Shown piece by piece: positions 24,752-34,063 of a DNA stretch of 40,009 nt; within the stretch, counting starts at the first letter, position 1, and every line of letters starts with the position of its first letter. The stretch comes from CAYJNO01 sp964371715 (GTDB lineage Bacteria > Bacillota_I > Bacilli_A > Erysipelotrichales > Erysipelotrichaceae), in the NCBI GenBank assembly GCA_964371715.1, contig CAYJNO010000016.1, positions 1 through 40,009 of the forward strand, given 5' to 3'. Under the pieces are notes generated by a model. The model did not search any database and was not told the origin of the DNA. It worked only from the letters and a program-made list of their open reading frames with translations. Made by a program: the position numbers and the translations under genes.

Positions 24752-24807
24752 AAAAAACAACCATAAAAGTAGTAGAATTAAATTCAATAACTTTATGGTT
24801 TTTTTAT
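24752..24807 (+). terminator. Terminator after the transglutaminase-like gene
   Basis: An imperfect stem pairs aaccataaaagt with aactttatggtt and is followed by a run of T at about 24800-24806. Confidence 0.55.
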
Positions 24808-25161
24808 ATTTATTGAGATTTATAAAAATAGCAATAAATACACATAAATGATAAAACTATTATATAAAGTATATAAAGTTCATGTACTCATTTAAATTAT
24901 ATGTGTATGAAAAATGACATAAATCACAAAATTTGTAAAAATTTATACTTTTGTAAAAAAAATGGTTGAAATCATAAAATTTATGTGATAATATCTTTAA
25001 GCAAATGTCTATTATGAAGATAAGTTTTATATTTTTAGATATATTTAGAATATTAGTTTATGAGATAAAAAATCATCAATCTTAAGTTCTAGAATCTACA
25101 TAGACAGTTAATATAGATTGATGAAAGGAATGGATTTTAAATCCTATGGTATGAAGTAAAT
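24808..25161 (+). promoter_or_regulatory. Promoter and long leader of the surface protein
   Basis: No full gene is visible in these 354 bases. TTGAAA (24966-24971), 17 bases and TAATAT (24989-24994) form a likely promoter, giving a leader of about 160 bases. The leader has an inverted repeat catcaatct / agattgatg (25074-25082, 25115-25123), a second one GGATTTTAAATCC (25132-25144), and a nine-codon open frame (25130-25159, MDFKSYGMK) ending two bases before the main ATG. No known riboswitch class was recognised. Confidence 0.5.
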
Positions 25162-28100
25162 ATGGTAAAGAATATAACAAATTTCACAAGAAAAGCTTTA
25201 TTAGTACTTGTAGCTTTAGTAATGGTTGTTAATACAACTAATATTACAGTGTTAGCAGAAATTAGTAATACTGATAATGTAGAAAGTGAAATAGTAGTTG
25301 AACAAACAAATGAAACTACAATAGAAAGTAATACATATGAAATAGAAGATAATAGTGCAATTGAAACTTTATCTTCAGATACATTAACAGTTAAATTTAA
25401 GCATACAGCAGATGGGGAAATACAATTACTAAAAGTCTTCCCTACACTAGCTGAGGGAACTACTATAAATAAGGTAGAAATTATAACTAATGGAATTGTT
25501 GCTACAAATGAAGGAAGTCATTATTTATTAACAATACCTACAGAAAAATTGTCTGCTGATAATAACTATGAGATTAAAATAACATATACTGAAGGTGGAG
25601 TTGAAAAAACATCAACTTATGTACAAAACTTAGTACCTATGTTTGGACTACCAGGAACAGGAACAAAGCATGACCCTTTCATTATTGATGTAAATTATAC
25701 AGGTAGAGTTGTTTTAAAAGGAAGTTCTGAGAATGAGTTAGCATCTATAGGTATTATGACAACACTGATAACAGAGTATATAATTGATGGAATGATTAAT
25801 GGAACAAATGATGCAGAGGGTAATTCTATTGATTATACTGGAGTTAATTTAAGTTATGATAGTGAATATTATCAAGAATATGCAAATGATCAAATTGTAA
25901 TTGATGTAGAGACATTTAGTGAAGGAGCATTAGTATTCAATGAAGATTTCTATTTAAATATAGTTGATTTATCTAAAGTAGCAGATGAACCACTTACTGA
26001 TTCTGGTGAAGGAGATTTAAAGCCTGGAGATGTATCTATTGTTAAAACTTCAACTTGGAAAGATGCAACAAATGGTATTGCAGATATCGATTTTAGTTTA
26101 CAAGGAGCATCAGTTACTAGAGGCACTGATATTATAATTGTTTTAGATAGATCGACAAGTATGCCTGCTTATGGTAGTTGGGATACAGCTAAAGAGTCAA
26201 CATCAAATTTAGTTAATAATTTATTAAGTGAAGAGAATAATAGAGTTGGATTAGTTGTATTTAGTGGTGCATCATCAGAAGCAAATGAAGCTACAATTCA
26301 TATGGACACAATGGGAAGTATGCCTTTAACGACAAATAAAGAAGAATTGATTAACAATATAAACTCATTACCATCATACGGTTCAACAAATTATACAAAT
26401 GCTTTAAAAAAAGTTATTGAGTATGCTGATGATAATAGAGGTACAGGTAGAGCATTACAAGTAATTTTTATTACAGATGGAGAGCCTGGCTATACAGTTG
26501 GTTCAGGTATGTATGTAAGTGAAGAATGGAATGGTATAAACGAAGCTAAAATATTAAAAGATGACTATAATGCAATCATTAATACAGTAGTTATTGATGT
26601 TAAAAATGAAATTCCAGATGAAGTTAAAGCTCATGTAGAGAATAATATTACAACTACAGATGGACTAAGCTTAAGATTAACGGATATCTCAGAATTATCA
26701 GCAATATTAAATACAGTAGAAGATTCGATTTCAGCTGCAGGTACAAATGCAGTATTAACAGATGTAATAAGTGATGAATTTGAAATAGATGTGGCAAGAT
26801 TTCCAGGCGGAGTAATTCCAGATGGAGTTACAATCGATGGAAATACTGTAACAATTGATGTAGGTACAATTGGTGATGAAAAACAAGTAGTAACTATTCC
26901 TGTTAAACTAAAAGATTTATCAACACCTCATGGTATCTATAAAACAAATGATAGTGCTTCTTTGACATATAAAGATTCACTAGGAAATGTAGTTGAAAAA
27001 AATGATAAAACTCCAGTAGGAAATCCTGATATTGAATCACCGACATTAGGTGTAAATAAAGGATATATAAGTATTAAATATTATATGGTTAATCAAGATG
27101 GTGAATTTATAAATGATGCAGGAAATGTTGTTACAAAAGAATTTGCATCAACATTTGTTAATGATTTTATGTTTGGAACATCAAAAATATTAGATTATCT
27201 AACATATACAGTTAATGGAGCAGAGCAATTAAGAAATCCTGAATTAATGATATATACAGAAAATACAAGTTACCCAAGTTCATATAGTGTAGAAGTTACT
27301 GCTGAAAACAATACACATCAGGTTGAGTTTCTAGTTACTGAAAATGTAGCAGAAATATTCAATATTACATATAAAAATGAAGATGGTACAACAATTGCTG
27401 GTATTGGACCAAATTCATATACAACAGGTACAACAACAAATTTACCTACAGCTACAGAAATGAATCCATTAAAACCTGGGTATAACTTTGTAGGATGGAC
27501 TGCAACAAATGAAGATACAGATACTACATATATTACAAATGTAAACTCATCAGAAACTGGTGAAAAAACATACTATGCAAATTATGAAAAAGATGCTTCA
27601 CAATGGCATTATCCATCATATTTAGTTGAATACTATTTAGATGGTATACTACAAAGTGTTGACTCAAAAGAAGTTATAAGTGATGTAGAAGTATTAAAAA
27701 CAGAAACACAAATGAGTGTGGATCCAATAGATGTAAATAAAACTTATGATAATTATTCATTTACTAAATATGTTATTAATGAGATGGATCTAGAAGTTTT
27801 ACCTTCAACAATTTTAGATGGTGAAACAATTGAAGTACATTATACTAAAACAATAACTACAAGACCTGAAGGAGCAACAGTAACAGCACCAGCAGCAGGT
27901 GGAGTGTATAATGGATTAGAACATGGATTAACAGTAGAAGGAACAGTTGATGGAGACACAGTATGGTATTTACCAGAAGGTGAAACAGAATGGACAACAA
28001 CTCCACCAACAGTAACTAATGTAAATCAAAGTAAAGATGTACAAGTAAAAGTCACAAATCCAGCATATGAAGATGTGATAATAAATACATCAATTACAGT

Positions 28101-30651
28101 AACACCAAAAAATGTAACATTAACAGTACCTGAAACAACAGGTAAATATGAAGGTGTTATAAACTATCCAACAATAGATACAAGTGATTTAGTAAATAGC
28201 ACTGATTTAGGAGAGTTAAATGTAACAATAGATGGAGAATATCCAGAAGCTGCAGGAACAACAAATGAAAAGGTAACTGTAGAATATACAGAGAATCCTA
28301 ACTACAATGTAACTGTAGACAAAGGACCATTAACATTATCAAAAGGAGATAGACCTGAAGGTGGAACAATTACAGTAACAGACCCTGAAGCAACATATGA
28401 TAAAAATAGTCATGAAATTATCATAAATGGAAAAGTAGAAGGAGATGAAGTATATTATTCAACGAATGGTGGAGAAACATGGATTGAAGGTACACCATCA
28501 ATTACAAATGTAGATGAAAACTTAGATGATGTACAAATTAAAGTAACAAATCCAAAATATGAAGATGTGATTGTTGGAGGAAATACATTAACAATAAAAC
28601 CAATAAATGCAATAATTACATTAGAGAATACAACAGTTGAATTTGGGACAACACCAACATTTACAGTTAAAACAATTGAAGGTGTATTAGAAGGTGATAC
28701 ATTAAATGAAGTAGCAAAATATGCAGAAGCAACAGTGCCAACAGAAGTAAATGTATATACAAATAAAATTACAGCAGACTATTCAAATAGCAACTATATT
28801 GTAGAAGTGATCTTAGGAACATTAACAATCACAAAATCAACAGGAAGACCTGAAGGAGCAACAGTAACAGCACCAGCAGCAGGTGGAGTGTATAATGGAT
28901 TAGAACATGGATTAACAGTAGAAGGAACAGTTGATGGAGACACAGTATGGTATTTACCAGAAGGTGAAACAGAATGGACAACAACTCCACCAACAGTAAC
29001 TAATGTAAATCAAAGTAAAGATGTACAAGTAAAAGTCACAAATCCAGCATATGAAGATGTGATAATAAATACATCAATTACAGTAACACCAAAAAATGTA
29101 ACTATTACAATGCCAGAAAATACAACAGTAGATTATGGAGAAGATGTAGTAATTGAAGCACCAACAGTGGAAGGATTAGTAGAAGGTGAAACATTAGAAA
29201 ATGTTGAAGCTACTATAAAAGCAGGAACTGATATGAATGCAGGAGAAAAAGAAGATGCTATCACTGCAACATATGACAAAGATCCTAACTACAATGTAAC
29301 TGTGGAAAATGGTAATCTAACAATTAATAAAGGAACGATTAATCTTGAAACATTAACACCAAAAGATCCTGATTTAACAGAAGATGAAATGGACTTAGAT
29401 GATACAACATATACGAAAGTTTATGATGGAACAGAATTAGTATTTAATGAAGATAATATTAAATTAACTTACAATGGTGAAGAATTAACTGATGTAACAA
29501 TTAAATATTATAAAGATGAAGCAAGAACTGAAGAAATTACATTAGAGGAAATAAAAGCCTTAAATGTAGAAGATACAAAAGAATACTTCATTACAATCAG
29601 TAAAGAAAATTTTGAAGATATTGAAACAAGTTTTGTCGTATCAGTAACACGTCGTCCAGTAACAATCACAGTAGAAGATTCTAGTGTAATTGAAGGCAAT
29701 GCATTTGATGAAGCTAAGTACTTATCAATGGCACAAAATGCGATAGCAAATGCAACAACGACAGCCAAAGGCAATGCAATTATTAATGAAAATGATTTAG
29801 GAGAAGTAATTGCAAGTATTGAAGCATCACTATTTAATGTAGTGGCTAACAATACTGATGTAGCAAAATTAATCTTTACAGTTGATGGTTTAGAGATTAT
29901 TGTTGAAAATGGAACAGTAAATATTACAATTAATGATAACTATGAAGTTACAGTAAATTATGGTAACTTAAATGTTAATAAATATGTTTCACCAGTAACT
30001 CCAACAGAACCAACAACAACACCTGTACCAACTGTTAGACCAACTGTTGTGCCAACAGTGACACCAACAGTTGAACCAACTCCTGAAGCAACACCAGAAT
30101 CAACTATTGAGCCAACTACAACACCAGAAATCGACAAAGAAGATGTAATCGTTAAATTGGATGATTTAATCTTAGATGAAGATGACTTTAGAATTGATGA
30201 AGATGGAAATATAGTTTTAGAGCAAGAATTCTTAGATAGTTTAGAAGATGGAGAATATGTATTATCAGTAGATGATGGTAATGGCTTTATAGAAAGTGAC
30301 ATTATCGTTGATAATGAAGTACCATTATTCGGTTCAAGAGATGAAGGAAGTGCATGGAGCTTATATGATTTAATTGTAACTATTGTAAGCTTAATAGCTA
30401 CAGTATTATATATTGTATTGAATAAAAAAGATGATGATGGAATTGAATATACTAAAAAGAAATTATCATTAATAATAATCGCATTATTTACATTAGTATC
30501 AATAATCTTATTTGTTGTTACTCAAGATTTAACAGCACAAATGGTAATCTTTGATTTCTATAGTATCTTCTTTACAATCATAATTATTGCACAAGCATTA
30601 GCTATGAAATTTATAAGAAAATACGAAGAAGAAGAAACAGAAACAAACTAA
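25162..30651 (+). CDS. Large VWA-domain repeat surface protein with three-helix C-terminal anchor
   Basis: An 1829-residue adhesin-like protein. Order: signal peptide (about 1-33, ending VLAE), a unique region, a von Willebrand A domain (about 318-510) with MIDAS DRSTS near 328-332 and ITDGEP, an isopeptide-like beta region, a Listeria-Bacteroides/InlB-B-type repeat (ITYKNEDGTT ... PGYNFVGWT), then beta repeats of about 86 or more residues (GATVTAP..., GGTITVTD..., GATVTAP...). Further beta domains, a Pro/Thr linker (about 1610-1658) and three membrane helices (about 1730-1752, 1767-1790, 1796-1817) complete it. There is no LPXTG motif, so anchoring is by the helices. The first and third GATVTAP repeats are identical in DNA. 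The start has only a weak ribosome site (GAAG); no alternative start is open upstream. Confidence 0.88.
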   Translation: MVKNITNFTRKALLVLVALVMVVNTTNITVLAEISNTDNVESEIVVEQTNETTIESNTYEIEDNSAIETLSSDTLTVKFKHTADGEIQLLKVFPTLAEGTTINKVEIITNGIVATNEGSHYLLTIPTEKLSADNNYEIKITYTEGGVEKTSTYVQNLVPMFGLPGTGTKHDPFIIDVNYTGRVVLKGSSENELASIGIMTTLITEYIIDGMINGTNDAEGNSIDYTGVNLSYDSEYYQEYANDQIVIDVETFSEGALVFNEDFYLNIVDLSKVADEPLTDSGEGDLKPGDVSIVKTSTWKDATNGIADIDFSLQGASVTRGTDIIIVLDRSTSMPAYGSWDTAKESTSNLVNNLLSEENNRVGLVVFSGASSEANEATIHMDTMGSMPLTTNKEELINNINSLPSYGSTNYTNALKKVIEYADDNRGTGRALQVIFITDGEPGYTVGSGMYVSEEWNGINEAKILKDDYNAIINTVVIDVKNEIPDEVKAHVENNITTTDGLSLRLTDISELSAILNTVEDSISAAGTNAVLTDVISDEFEIDVARFPGGVIPDGVTIDGNTVTIDVGTIGDEKQVVTIPVKLKDLSTPHGIYKTNDSASLTYKDSLGNVVEKNDKTPVGNPDIESPTLGVNKGYISIKYYMVNQDGEFINDAGNVVTKEFASTFVNDFMFGTSKILDYLTYTVNGAEQLRNPELMIYTENTSYPSSYSVEVTAENNTHQVEFLVTENVAEIFNITYKNEDGTTIAGIGPNSYTTGTTTNLPTATEMNPLKPGYNFVGWTATNEDTDTTYITNVNSSETGEKTYYANYEKDASQWHYPSYLVEYYLDGILQSVDSKEVISDVEVLKTETQMSVDPIDVNKTYDNYSFTKYVINEMDLEVLPSTILDGETIEVHYTKTITTRPEGATVTAPAAGGVYNGLEHGLTVEGTVDGDTVWYLPEGETEWTTTPPTVTNVNQSKDVQVKVTNPAYEDVIINTSITVTPKNVTLTVPETTGKYEGVINYPTIDTSDLVNSTDLGELNVTIDGEYPEAAGTTNEKVTVEYTENPNYNVTVDKGPLTLSKGDRPEGGTITVTDPEATYDKNSHEIIINGKVEGDEVYYSTNGGETWIEGTPSITNVDENLDDVQIKVTNPKYEDVIVGGNTLTIKPINAIITLENTTVEFGTTPTFTVKTIEGVLEGDTLNEVAKYAEATVPTEVNVYTNKITADYSNSNYIVEVILGTLTITKSTGRPEGATVTAPAAGGVYNGLEHGLTVEGTVDGDTVWYLPEGETEWTTTPPTVTNVNQSKDVQVKVTNPAYEDVIINTSITVTPKNVTITMPENTTVDYGEDVVIEAPTVEGLVEGETLENVEATIKAGTDMNAGEKEDAITATYDKDPNYNVTVENGNLTINKGTINLETLTPKDPDLTEDEMDLDDTTYTKVYDGTELVFNEDNIKLTYNGEELTDVTIKYYKDEARTEEITLEEIKALNVEDTKEYFITISKENFEDIETSFVVSVTRRPVTITVEDSSVIEGNAFDEAKYLSMAQNAIANATTTAKGNAIINENDLGEVIASIEASLFNVVANNTDVAKLIFTVDGLEIIVENGTVNITINDNYEVTVNYGNLNVNKYVSPVTPTEPTTTPVPTVRPTVVPTVTPTVEPTPEATPESTIEPTTTPEIDKEDVIVKLDDLILDEDDFRIDEDGNIVLEQEFLDSLEDGEYVLSVDDGNGFIESDIIVDNEVPLFGSRDEGSAWSLYDLIVTIVSLIATVLYIVLNKKDDDGIEYTKKKLSLIIIALFTLVSIILFVVTQDLTAQMVIFDFYSIFFTIIIIAQALAMKFIRKYEEEETETN
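27861..28118 (+). repeat. 258-bp exact direct repeat, copy 1
   Basis: Encodes 86 residues from RPEGATVTAP to VTPKNV of the surface protein. By reading both copies side by side it is identical to 28845-29102, including all third codon positions. Confidence 0.9.
28845..29102 (+). repeat. 258-bp exact direct repeat, copy 2
   Basis: Identical to 27861-28118 at an offset of 984 bases. The middle unit between them (about 28350-28600) has the same domain plan but is strongly diverged. Confidence 0.9.
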
Positions 30652-30658
30652 TATATTA

Positions 30659-30691
30659 AATGATATTGATTTTAATCAATATCATTTTTTT
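30659..30691 (+). terminator. Surface protein terminator
   Basis: The stem aatgatattgat (30659-30670) / atcaatatcatt (30675-30686) runs into a seven-base T-tract. Confidence 0.8.
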
Positions 30692-30693
30692 AT

Positions 30694-30725
30694 AAAAAAA
30701 GTTCAATATTTAATATTGAACTTTT
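30694..30725 (-). terminator. GH2 gene terminator
   Basis: The inverted repeat aaaagttcaatatt (30697-30710) / aatattgaactttt (30712-30725) has an A-run on its plus-strand left side, giving a T-run on the minus strand. It begins eight bases past the GH2 stop codon and is back to back with the surface protein terminator. Confidence 0.75.
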
Positions 30726-30732
30726 AGTTATA

Positions 30733-32976
30733 TTAAGATTTTTTAATTTTTTGCAATTTTGAATTGATGATGATATCAATATTATCAGGCATTTTATTAC
30801 CAGCCATTTTAATGATAACTTTAAATTTCATTCCACCAATCATTTTTAGCATTCCTTCATTTAATTTAACTCCAGAATTACCACTACTAGCCATCATAGT
30901 AAAGAAAATTTCTTTAACTTCGTCATTTGATAATAATTCATTTAATGAATCTTCAATTGAATAATAACCTTCATTGAAAGTTAGCGTTGTATCTGCTTCT
31001 TTTGCTAAATCTTCAAACCAGTTTTTAGCACCTTCTCCATTTTCACTAATTGGAGCTTCTTCAGCTGGTAATACATAAGACTCATTTGGTGTATCTGTTT
31101 TATTTAATGAAATAGTATCATTAGAATTTTCGCCAATTGCTTTAACAGTATTAATACCAGGTTTTAATTTAACATCTTTAAATTCAAAGATATATTTACC
31201 TTCAATAGTTGAAATTTCTTGTTCATTAATAAATAATGTTATAGCTTTTTCATTTGAATATACTTTAATTGTTGTAGTTTCATTTGATCGATCATAGAAT
31301 CTTCTACCACAAACATGTGTGAAGATTTCTTCTTTATTCCAATATGCTTTATAAAGATAGAATGCATCTTTTTTAAGATCTCTTCCAAAAGATACTAAAC
31401 CTTTGTTATTACGTCCTGCTACTCCACCTTCATCTCTTGCATCAGCTGCAAAATCAAACATGTTCCATTGATATGTTCCCCAAATATATGGTCTTGTTTC
31501 AAATACATTTAACATATGTTCATGATATACTGCATGGTATTCTTCAGTATAATCACGCATTTCAGGGTTTTCTGTGTGAAGAGTAGTAATACCTTCTGCT
31601 CCATATTCTGATATCCCTACAGCTTTATTTGGATATTTTGCATGGTATTCATCAAACCAGTTTTCATTATCTTCTAGCTTTCCTCCATACCATCCAAAAT
31701 AATGATTCCATGCAAGAATATCTGTAACATCATTTTGAGTAGAATCCATTTCTACAAAAGCAACATTAGCTAAAGTAGTGTATCTTGATGGATCTAATTC
31801 TTTAATAATTACTTGTAAATCTTTTTGATTGGCTAATAATTCTTCTGATTCTCCAGAAATTGTAATTTCATTTGAAATTCCCCAACACATAATTGATGTA
31901 TGATTATAATTTTGAATAACCAATTCTCTCATTTGTTCTTTCGTGTTTTCTACAGCTAATGGGTTACCATCAAATATTGTAATAAAAGGAATTTCTGCCC
32001 AAACAACAAAACCGTATTCATCACATAAATCATAAAAATATTGATCATGTTGATAGTGAGCTAAGCGGATTGTATTTGCTCCAACTTCTTTAATTAATTC
32101 GATATCTTGTAAATGTTGTTCTTTATTAATAGCCCACCCCATATCTAAACGATCTTGATGGCGACAAGTTCCTCTTAATGGATATGATTCACCATTTAAT
32201 AAGAATCCTTTTTGAGGGCATACTTCAAATTTTCTAATTCCAAATTTTACTGTTTTAGTATCAACAATAATATCATTTTTAATGATATTAGCAATTAAAG
32301 TATATAAATATGGATCTTTAATCCCTTTCCATAAAATAGGATTCTCTAAGTTTAAAGTTGCATTTGATTTTTCACTAACTTTTACTACTGAATTTAATAC
32401 TTCATTATTTTCTTTATCTAATAATTTGTATTCAACATTTGCTTCTTCGCCATTAATAACATAGCTTGATAAATCAATTTTAGCATTATTGCCTTCTAAT
32501 GTGGCTAAAACATTCACTCCAGGTCCACCATAGTAGCTTAAATCAAAGTGTGTTTCATTTACTTCAATAATATTGACGTCACGATAAATTCCGCCAAAGA
32601 AAGTGAAATCTGCTTGTTGTGGATAAATATGTAAGCCTTCAGAATTATCAACTTCAACTTTTAAGGTATTTACATCATTCACTAAATTTGTAATATCATA
32701 TCTAAATGTTGAAAATCCTCCACGATGTTCTCCTAAGTATTCATCATTAAAATAAACATTTGATAAATGGTTAACACCATTAAATTCGATGAATATTTTT
32801 TTGTCTGATTTTACTAAATCTAATTCTTTTACATAGTAGCATTTTTGTCTTAAATAATCTGCACCACCATCTTGACCATCCATGTTATTCCATGTGTGTG
32901 GTAAATTAATATCTTCAAAAGTTACATTATCTTTTGAAAATTTCCAATTTAAATTAATATTTTTTACTGTTCTCAT
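30733..32976 (-). CDS. GH2 glycosidase, probable beta-glucuronidase
   Basis: A 747-residue glycoside hydrolase family 2 protein without signal peptide, so cytoplasmic. Order: sugar-binding jelly roll (WKFSKDNVTFEDINLPHTWNN, GVNHLSNVYFN), immunoglobulin-like domain, TIM barrel from about 260 (GFLLNGESYPLRGTCRHQD), acid/base Glu in CWGISNEI (about 368), nucleophile Glu in VGISEYGAEG (about 457), and RNNKGLVSF, which carries the N-x-K motif used to recognise beta-glucuronidases. About 170 further C-terminal residues form extra domains. The N-x-K motif also occurs in related GH2 galactosidases (NDKG type), so the sequence alone does not settle the sugar. Neighbouring kdgK/kdgA and the uxu operon favour glucuronide. 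AGGAGAA precedes the ATG. Confidence 0.85.
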   Translation of the reverse strand: MRTVKNINLNWKFSKDNVTFEDINLPHTWNNMDGQDGGADYLRQKCYYVKELDLVKSDKKIFIEFNGVNHLSNVYFNDEYLGEHRGGFSTFRYDITNLVNDVNTLKVEVDNSEGLHIYPQQADFTFFGGIYRDVNIIEVNETHFDLSYYGGPGVNVLATLEGNNAKIDLSSYVINGEEANVEYKLLDKENNEVLNSVVKVSEKSNATLNLENPILWKGIKDPYLYTLIANIIKNDIIVDTKTVKFGIRKFEVCPQKGFLLNGESYPLRGTCRHQDRLDMGWAINKEQHLQDIELIKEVGANTIRLAHYQHDQYFYDLCDEYGFVVWAEIPFITIFDGNPLAVENTKEQMRELVIQNYNHTSIMCWGISNEITISGESEELLANQKDLQVIIKELDPSRYTTLANVAFVEMDSTQNDVTDILAWNHYFGWYGGKLEDNENWFDEYHAKYPNKAVGISEYGAEGITTLHTENPEMRDYTEEYHAVYHEHMLNVFETRPYIWGTYQWNMFDFAADARDEGGVAGRNNKGLVSFGRDLKKDAFYLYKAYWNKEEIFTHVCGRRFYDRSNETTTIKVYSNEKAITLFINEQEISTIEGKYIFEFKDVKLKPGINTVKAIGENSNDTISLNKTDTPNESYVLPAEEAPISENGEGAKNWFEDLAKEADTTLTFNEGYYSIEDSLNELLSNDEVKEIFFTMMASSGNSGVKLNEGMLKMIGGMKFKVIIKMAGNKMPDNIDIIINSKLQKIKKS

Positions 32977-33000
32977 TTTGTTCTCCTATATTACTATAAT

Positions 33001-33032
33001 AAAAAGGATTGAATTAATAATCAATCCTTTTT
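33001..33032. terminator. Bidirectional hairpin between kdgK and the GH2 gene
   Basis: A perfect 12-bp stem (aaaaaggattga 33001-33012, tcaatccttttt 33021-33032) with T-runs on both strands. It separates the kinase gene from the GH2 gene, so GH2 needs its own start or readthrough; no convincing promoter was found in the gap. Confidence 0.7.
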
Positions 33033-33040
33033 ACTTATTA

Positions 33041-34060
33041 TTATCTTTGTACTCTTCCTGAAGAATCTCCACCCATTAAAGCTTCAACTTCTTCGATTGA
33101 TACTAAGTTATAATCACCTTCAATTGTGTGTTTTAAAGCACTTGCAGCAACTGCGAAATCTAATGCTTCTTGTTTATTATCTTTAACTAATAAACCATGG
33201 ATAATTCCACCAGAGAAGCTATCGCCACCACCAACTCGGTCAATAATTGGATTGATATCATATCTTTTTGAAACATAGAATTCATTTCCATCATATAATA
33301 ATGCTTTCCAACCATTGTGGTTTGCACTAAAGCTTTCACGCAAAGTTGAAACTACGATTTCAAATCCAAATTCTTCTTTCATTTCTTTAAAGATATCGAA
33401 ATAACCTTCTGCATTTGTTTCACCATGTTCAACATTTGCTGTTGGTTTAAATCCTAAACATAATTCAGCATCTTCTTCGTTACCAATACATACATCAACA
33501 TATTGCATTAATGGCTTCATTACTGATTGAGCTTTTTCTTTAGTCCATAATTTTTTTCTAAAGTTCAAGTCTACAGAAACTTTTACATTATTTTTCTTAG
33601 CAGCAATACATGCTTTCTCTAATAATTTTGCAGCATTATCACTTAAAGCTGGAGTAATTCCTGACCAGTGGAACCAGTCTTTACCTTTCATGATTTCATC
33701 AAAGTCAAAATCATTATCATCTGCTTCTGAAATTGCACTATTAGCACGATCATATATTACTTTAGAAGGACGCATACTAGCTCCTGTTTCTAAGAAATAA
33801 ATCCCTAATCTATCACCACCGCGTGCTATATAATCAGTATGAACACCATATGTTCTTAATGAATTTACTGCTGCCTGTCCAATTTCATGTTTTGGAGTTT
33901 TTGATACAAAATATGTATCATGTCCATAGTTAGATAAAGAAACACAAACATTTGCTTCTCCTCCACCATAAACAACATTAAAGCTATCACTTTGAACAAA
34001 TCTTGTTTGTCTTGGAGTAGATAGTCTTAACATAATTTCACCCATTGTTACGATTTTCAT
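33041..34060 (-). CDS. kdgK: 2-dehydro-3-deoxygluconokinase
   Basis: A 339-residue PfkB-family kinase that phosphorylates KDG to KDPG. It opens MKIVTMGEIMLRLSTP, then FNVVYGGGEANVCVSLSNYG (PfkB signature 1) and the KdgK-like GGDRLGIYFLETGASMRPSKVIYDRANSAI substrate region. The C-terminal anion-hole and catalytic base are in DRVGGGDSFSGGIIHGL. The length is normal. It starts three bases after the aldolase stop, with GAGGAAA as ribosome site, so both belong to one operon. It takes the KDG produced by UxuA into the lower pathway. Confidence 0.93.
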   Translation of the reverse strand: MKIVTMGEIMLRLSTPRQTRFVQSDSFNVVYGGGEANVCVSLSNYGHDTYFVSKTPKHEIGQAAVNSLRTYGVHTDYIARGGDRLGIYFLETGASMRPSKVIYDRANSAISEADDNDFDFDEIMKGKDWFHWSGITPALSDNAAKLLEKACIAAKKNNVKVSVDLNFRKKLWTKEKAQSVMKPLMQYVDVCIGNEEDAELCLGFKPTANVEHGETNAEGYFDIFKEMKEEFGFEIVVSTLRESFSANHNGWKALLYDGNEFYVSKRYDINPIIDRVGGGDSFSGGIIHGLLVKDNKQEALDFAVAASALKHTIEGDYNLVSIEEVEALMGGDSSGRVQR

Positions 34061-34063
34061 AAA

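Noticed and set aside
24996..25161. Cyclic-di-GMP riboswitch in the surface protein leader
   Set aside because: The conserved GEMM core sequences could not be found. Only simple stems are visible.
27861..29102. CRISPR or mobile-element origin of the long direct repeats
   Set aside because: The repeats are in-frame protein domains of 86 codons with non-unique, coding sequence between them and no terminal inverted repeats.
29508..30302. Two 114-residue open frames on the minus strand within the surface protein gene
   Set aside because: They are Ser/Val-rich antisense shadows of the repetitive Glu/Thr/Pro-coding DNA, without ribosome sites or known motifs.
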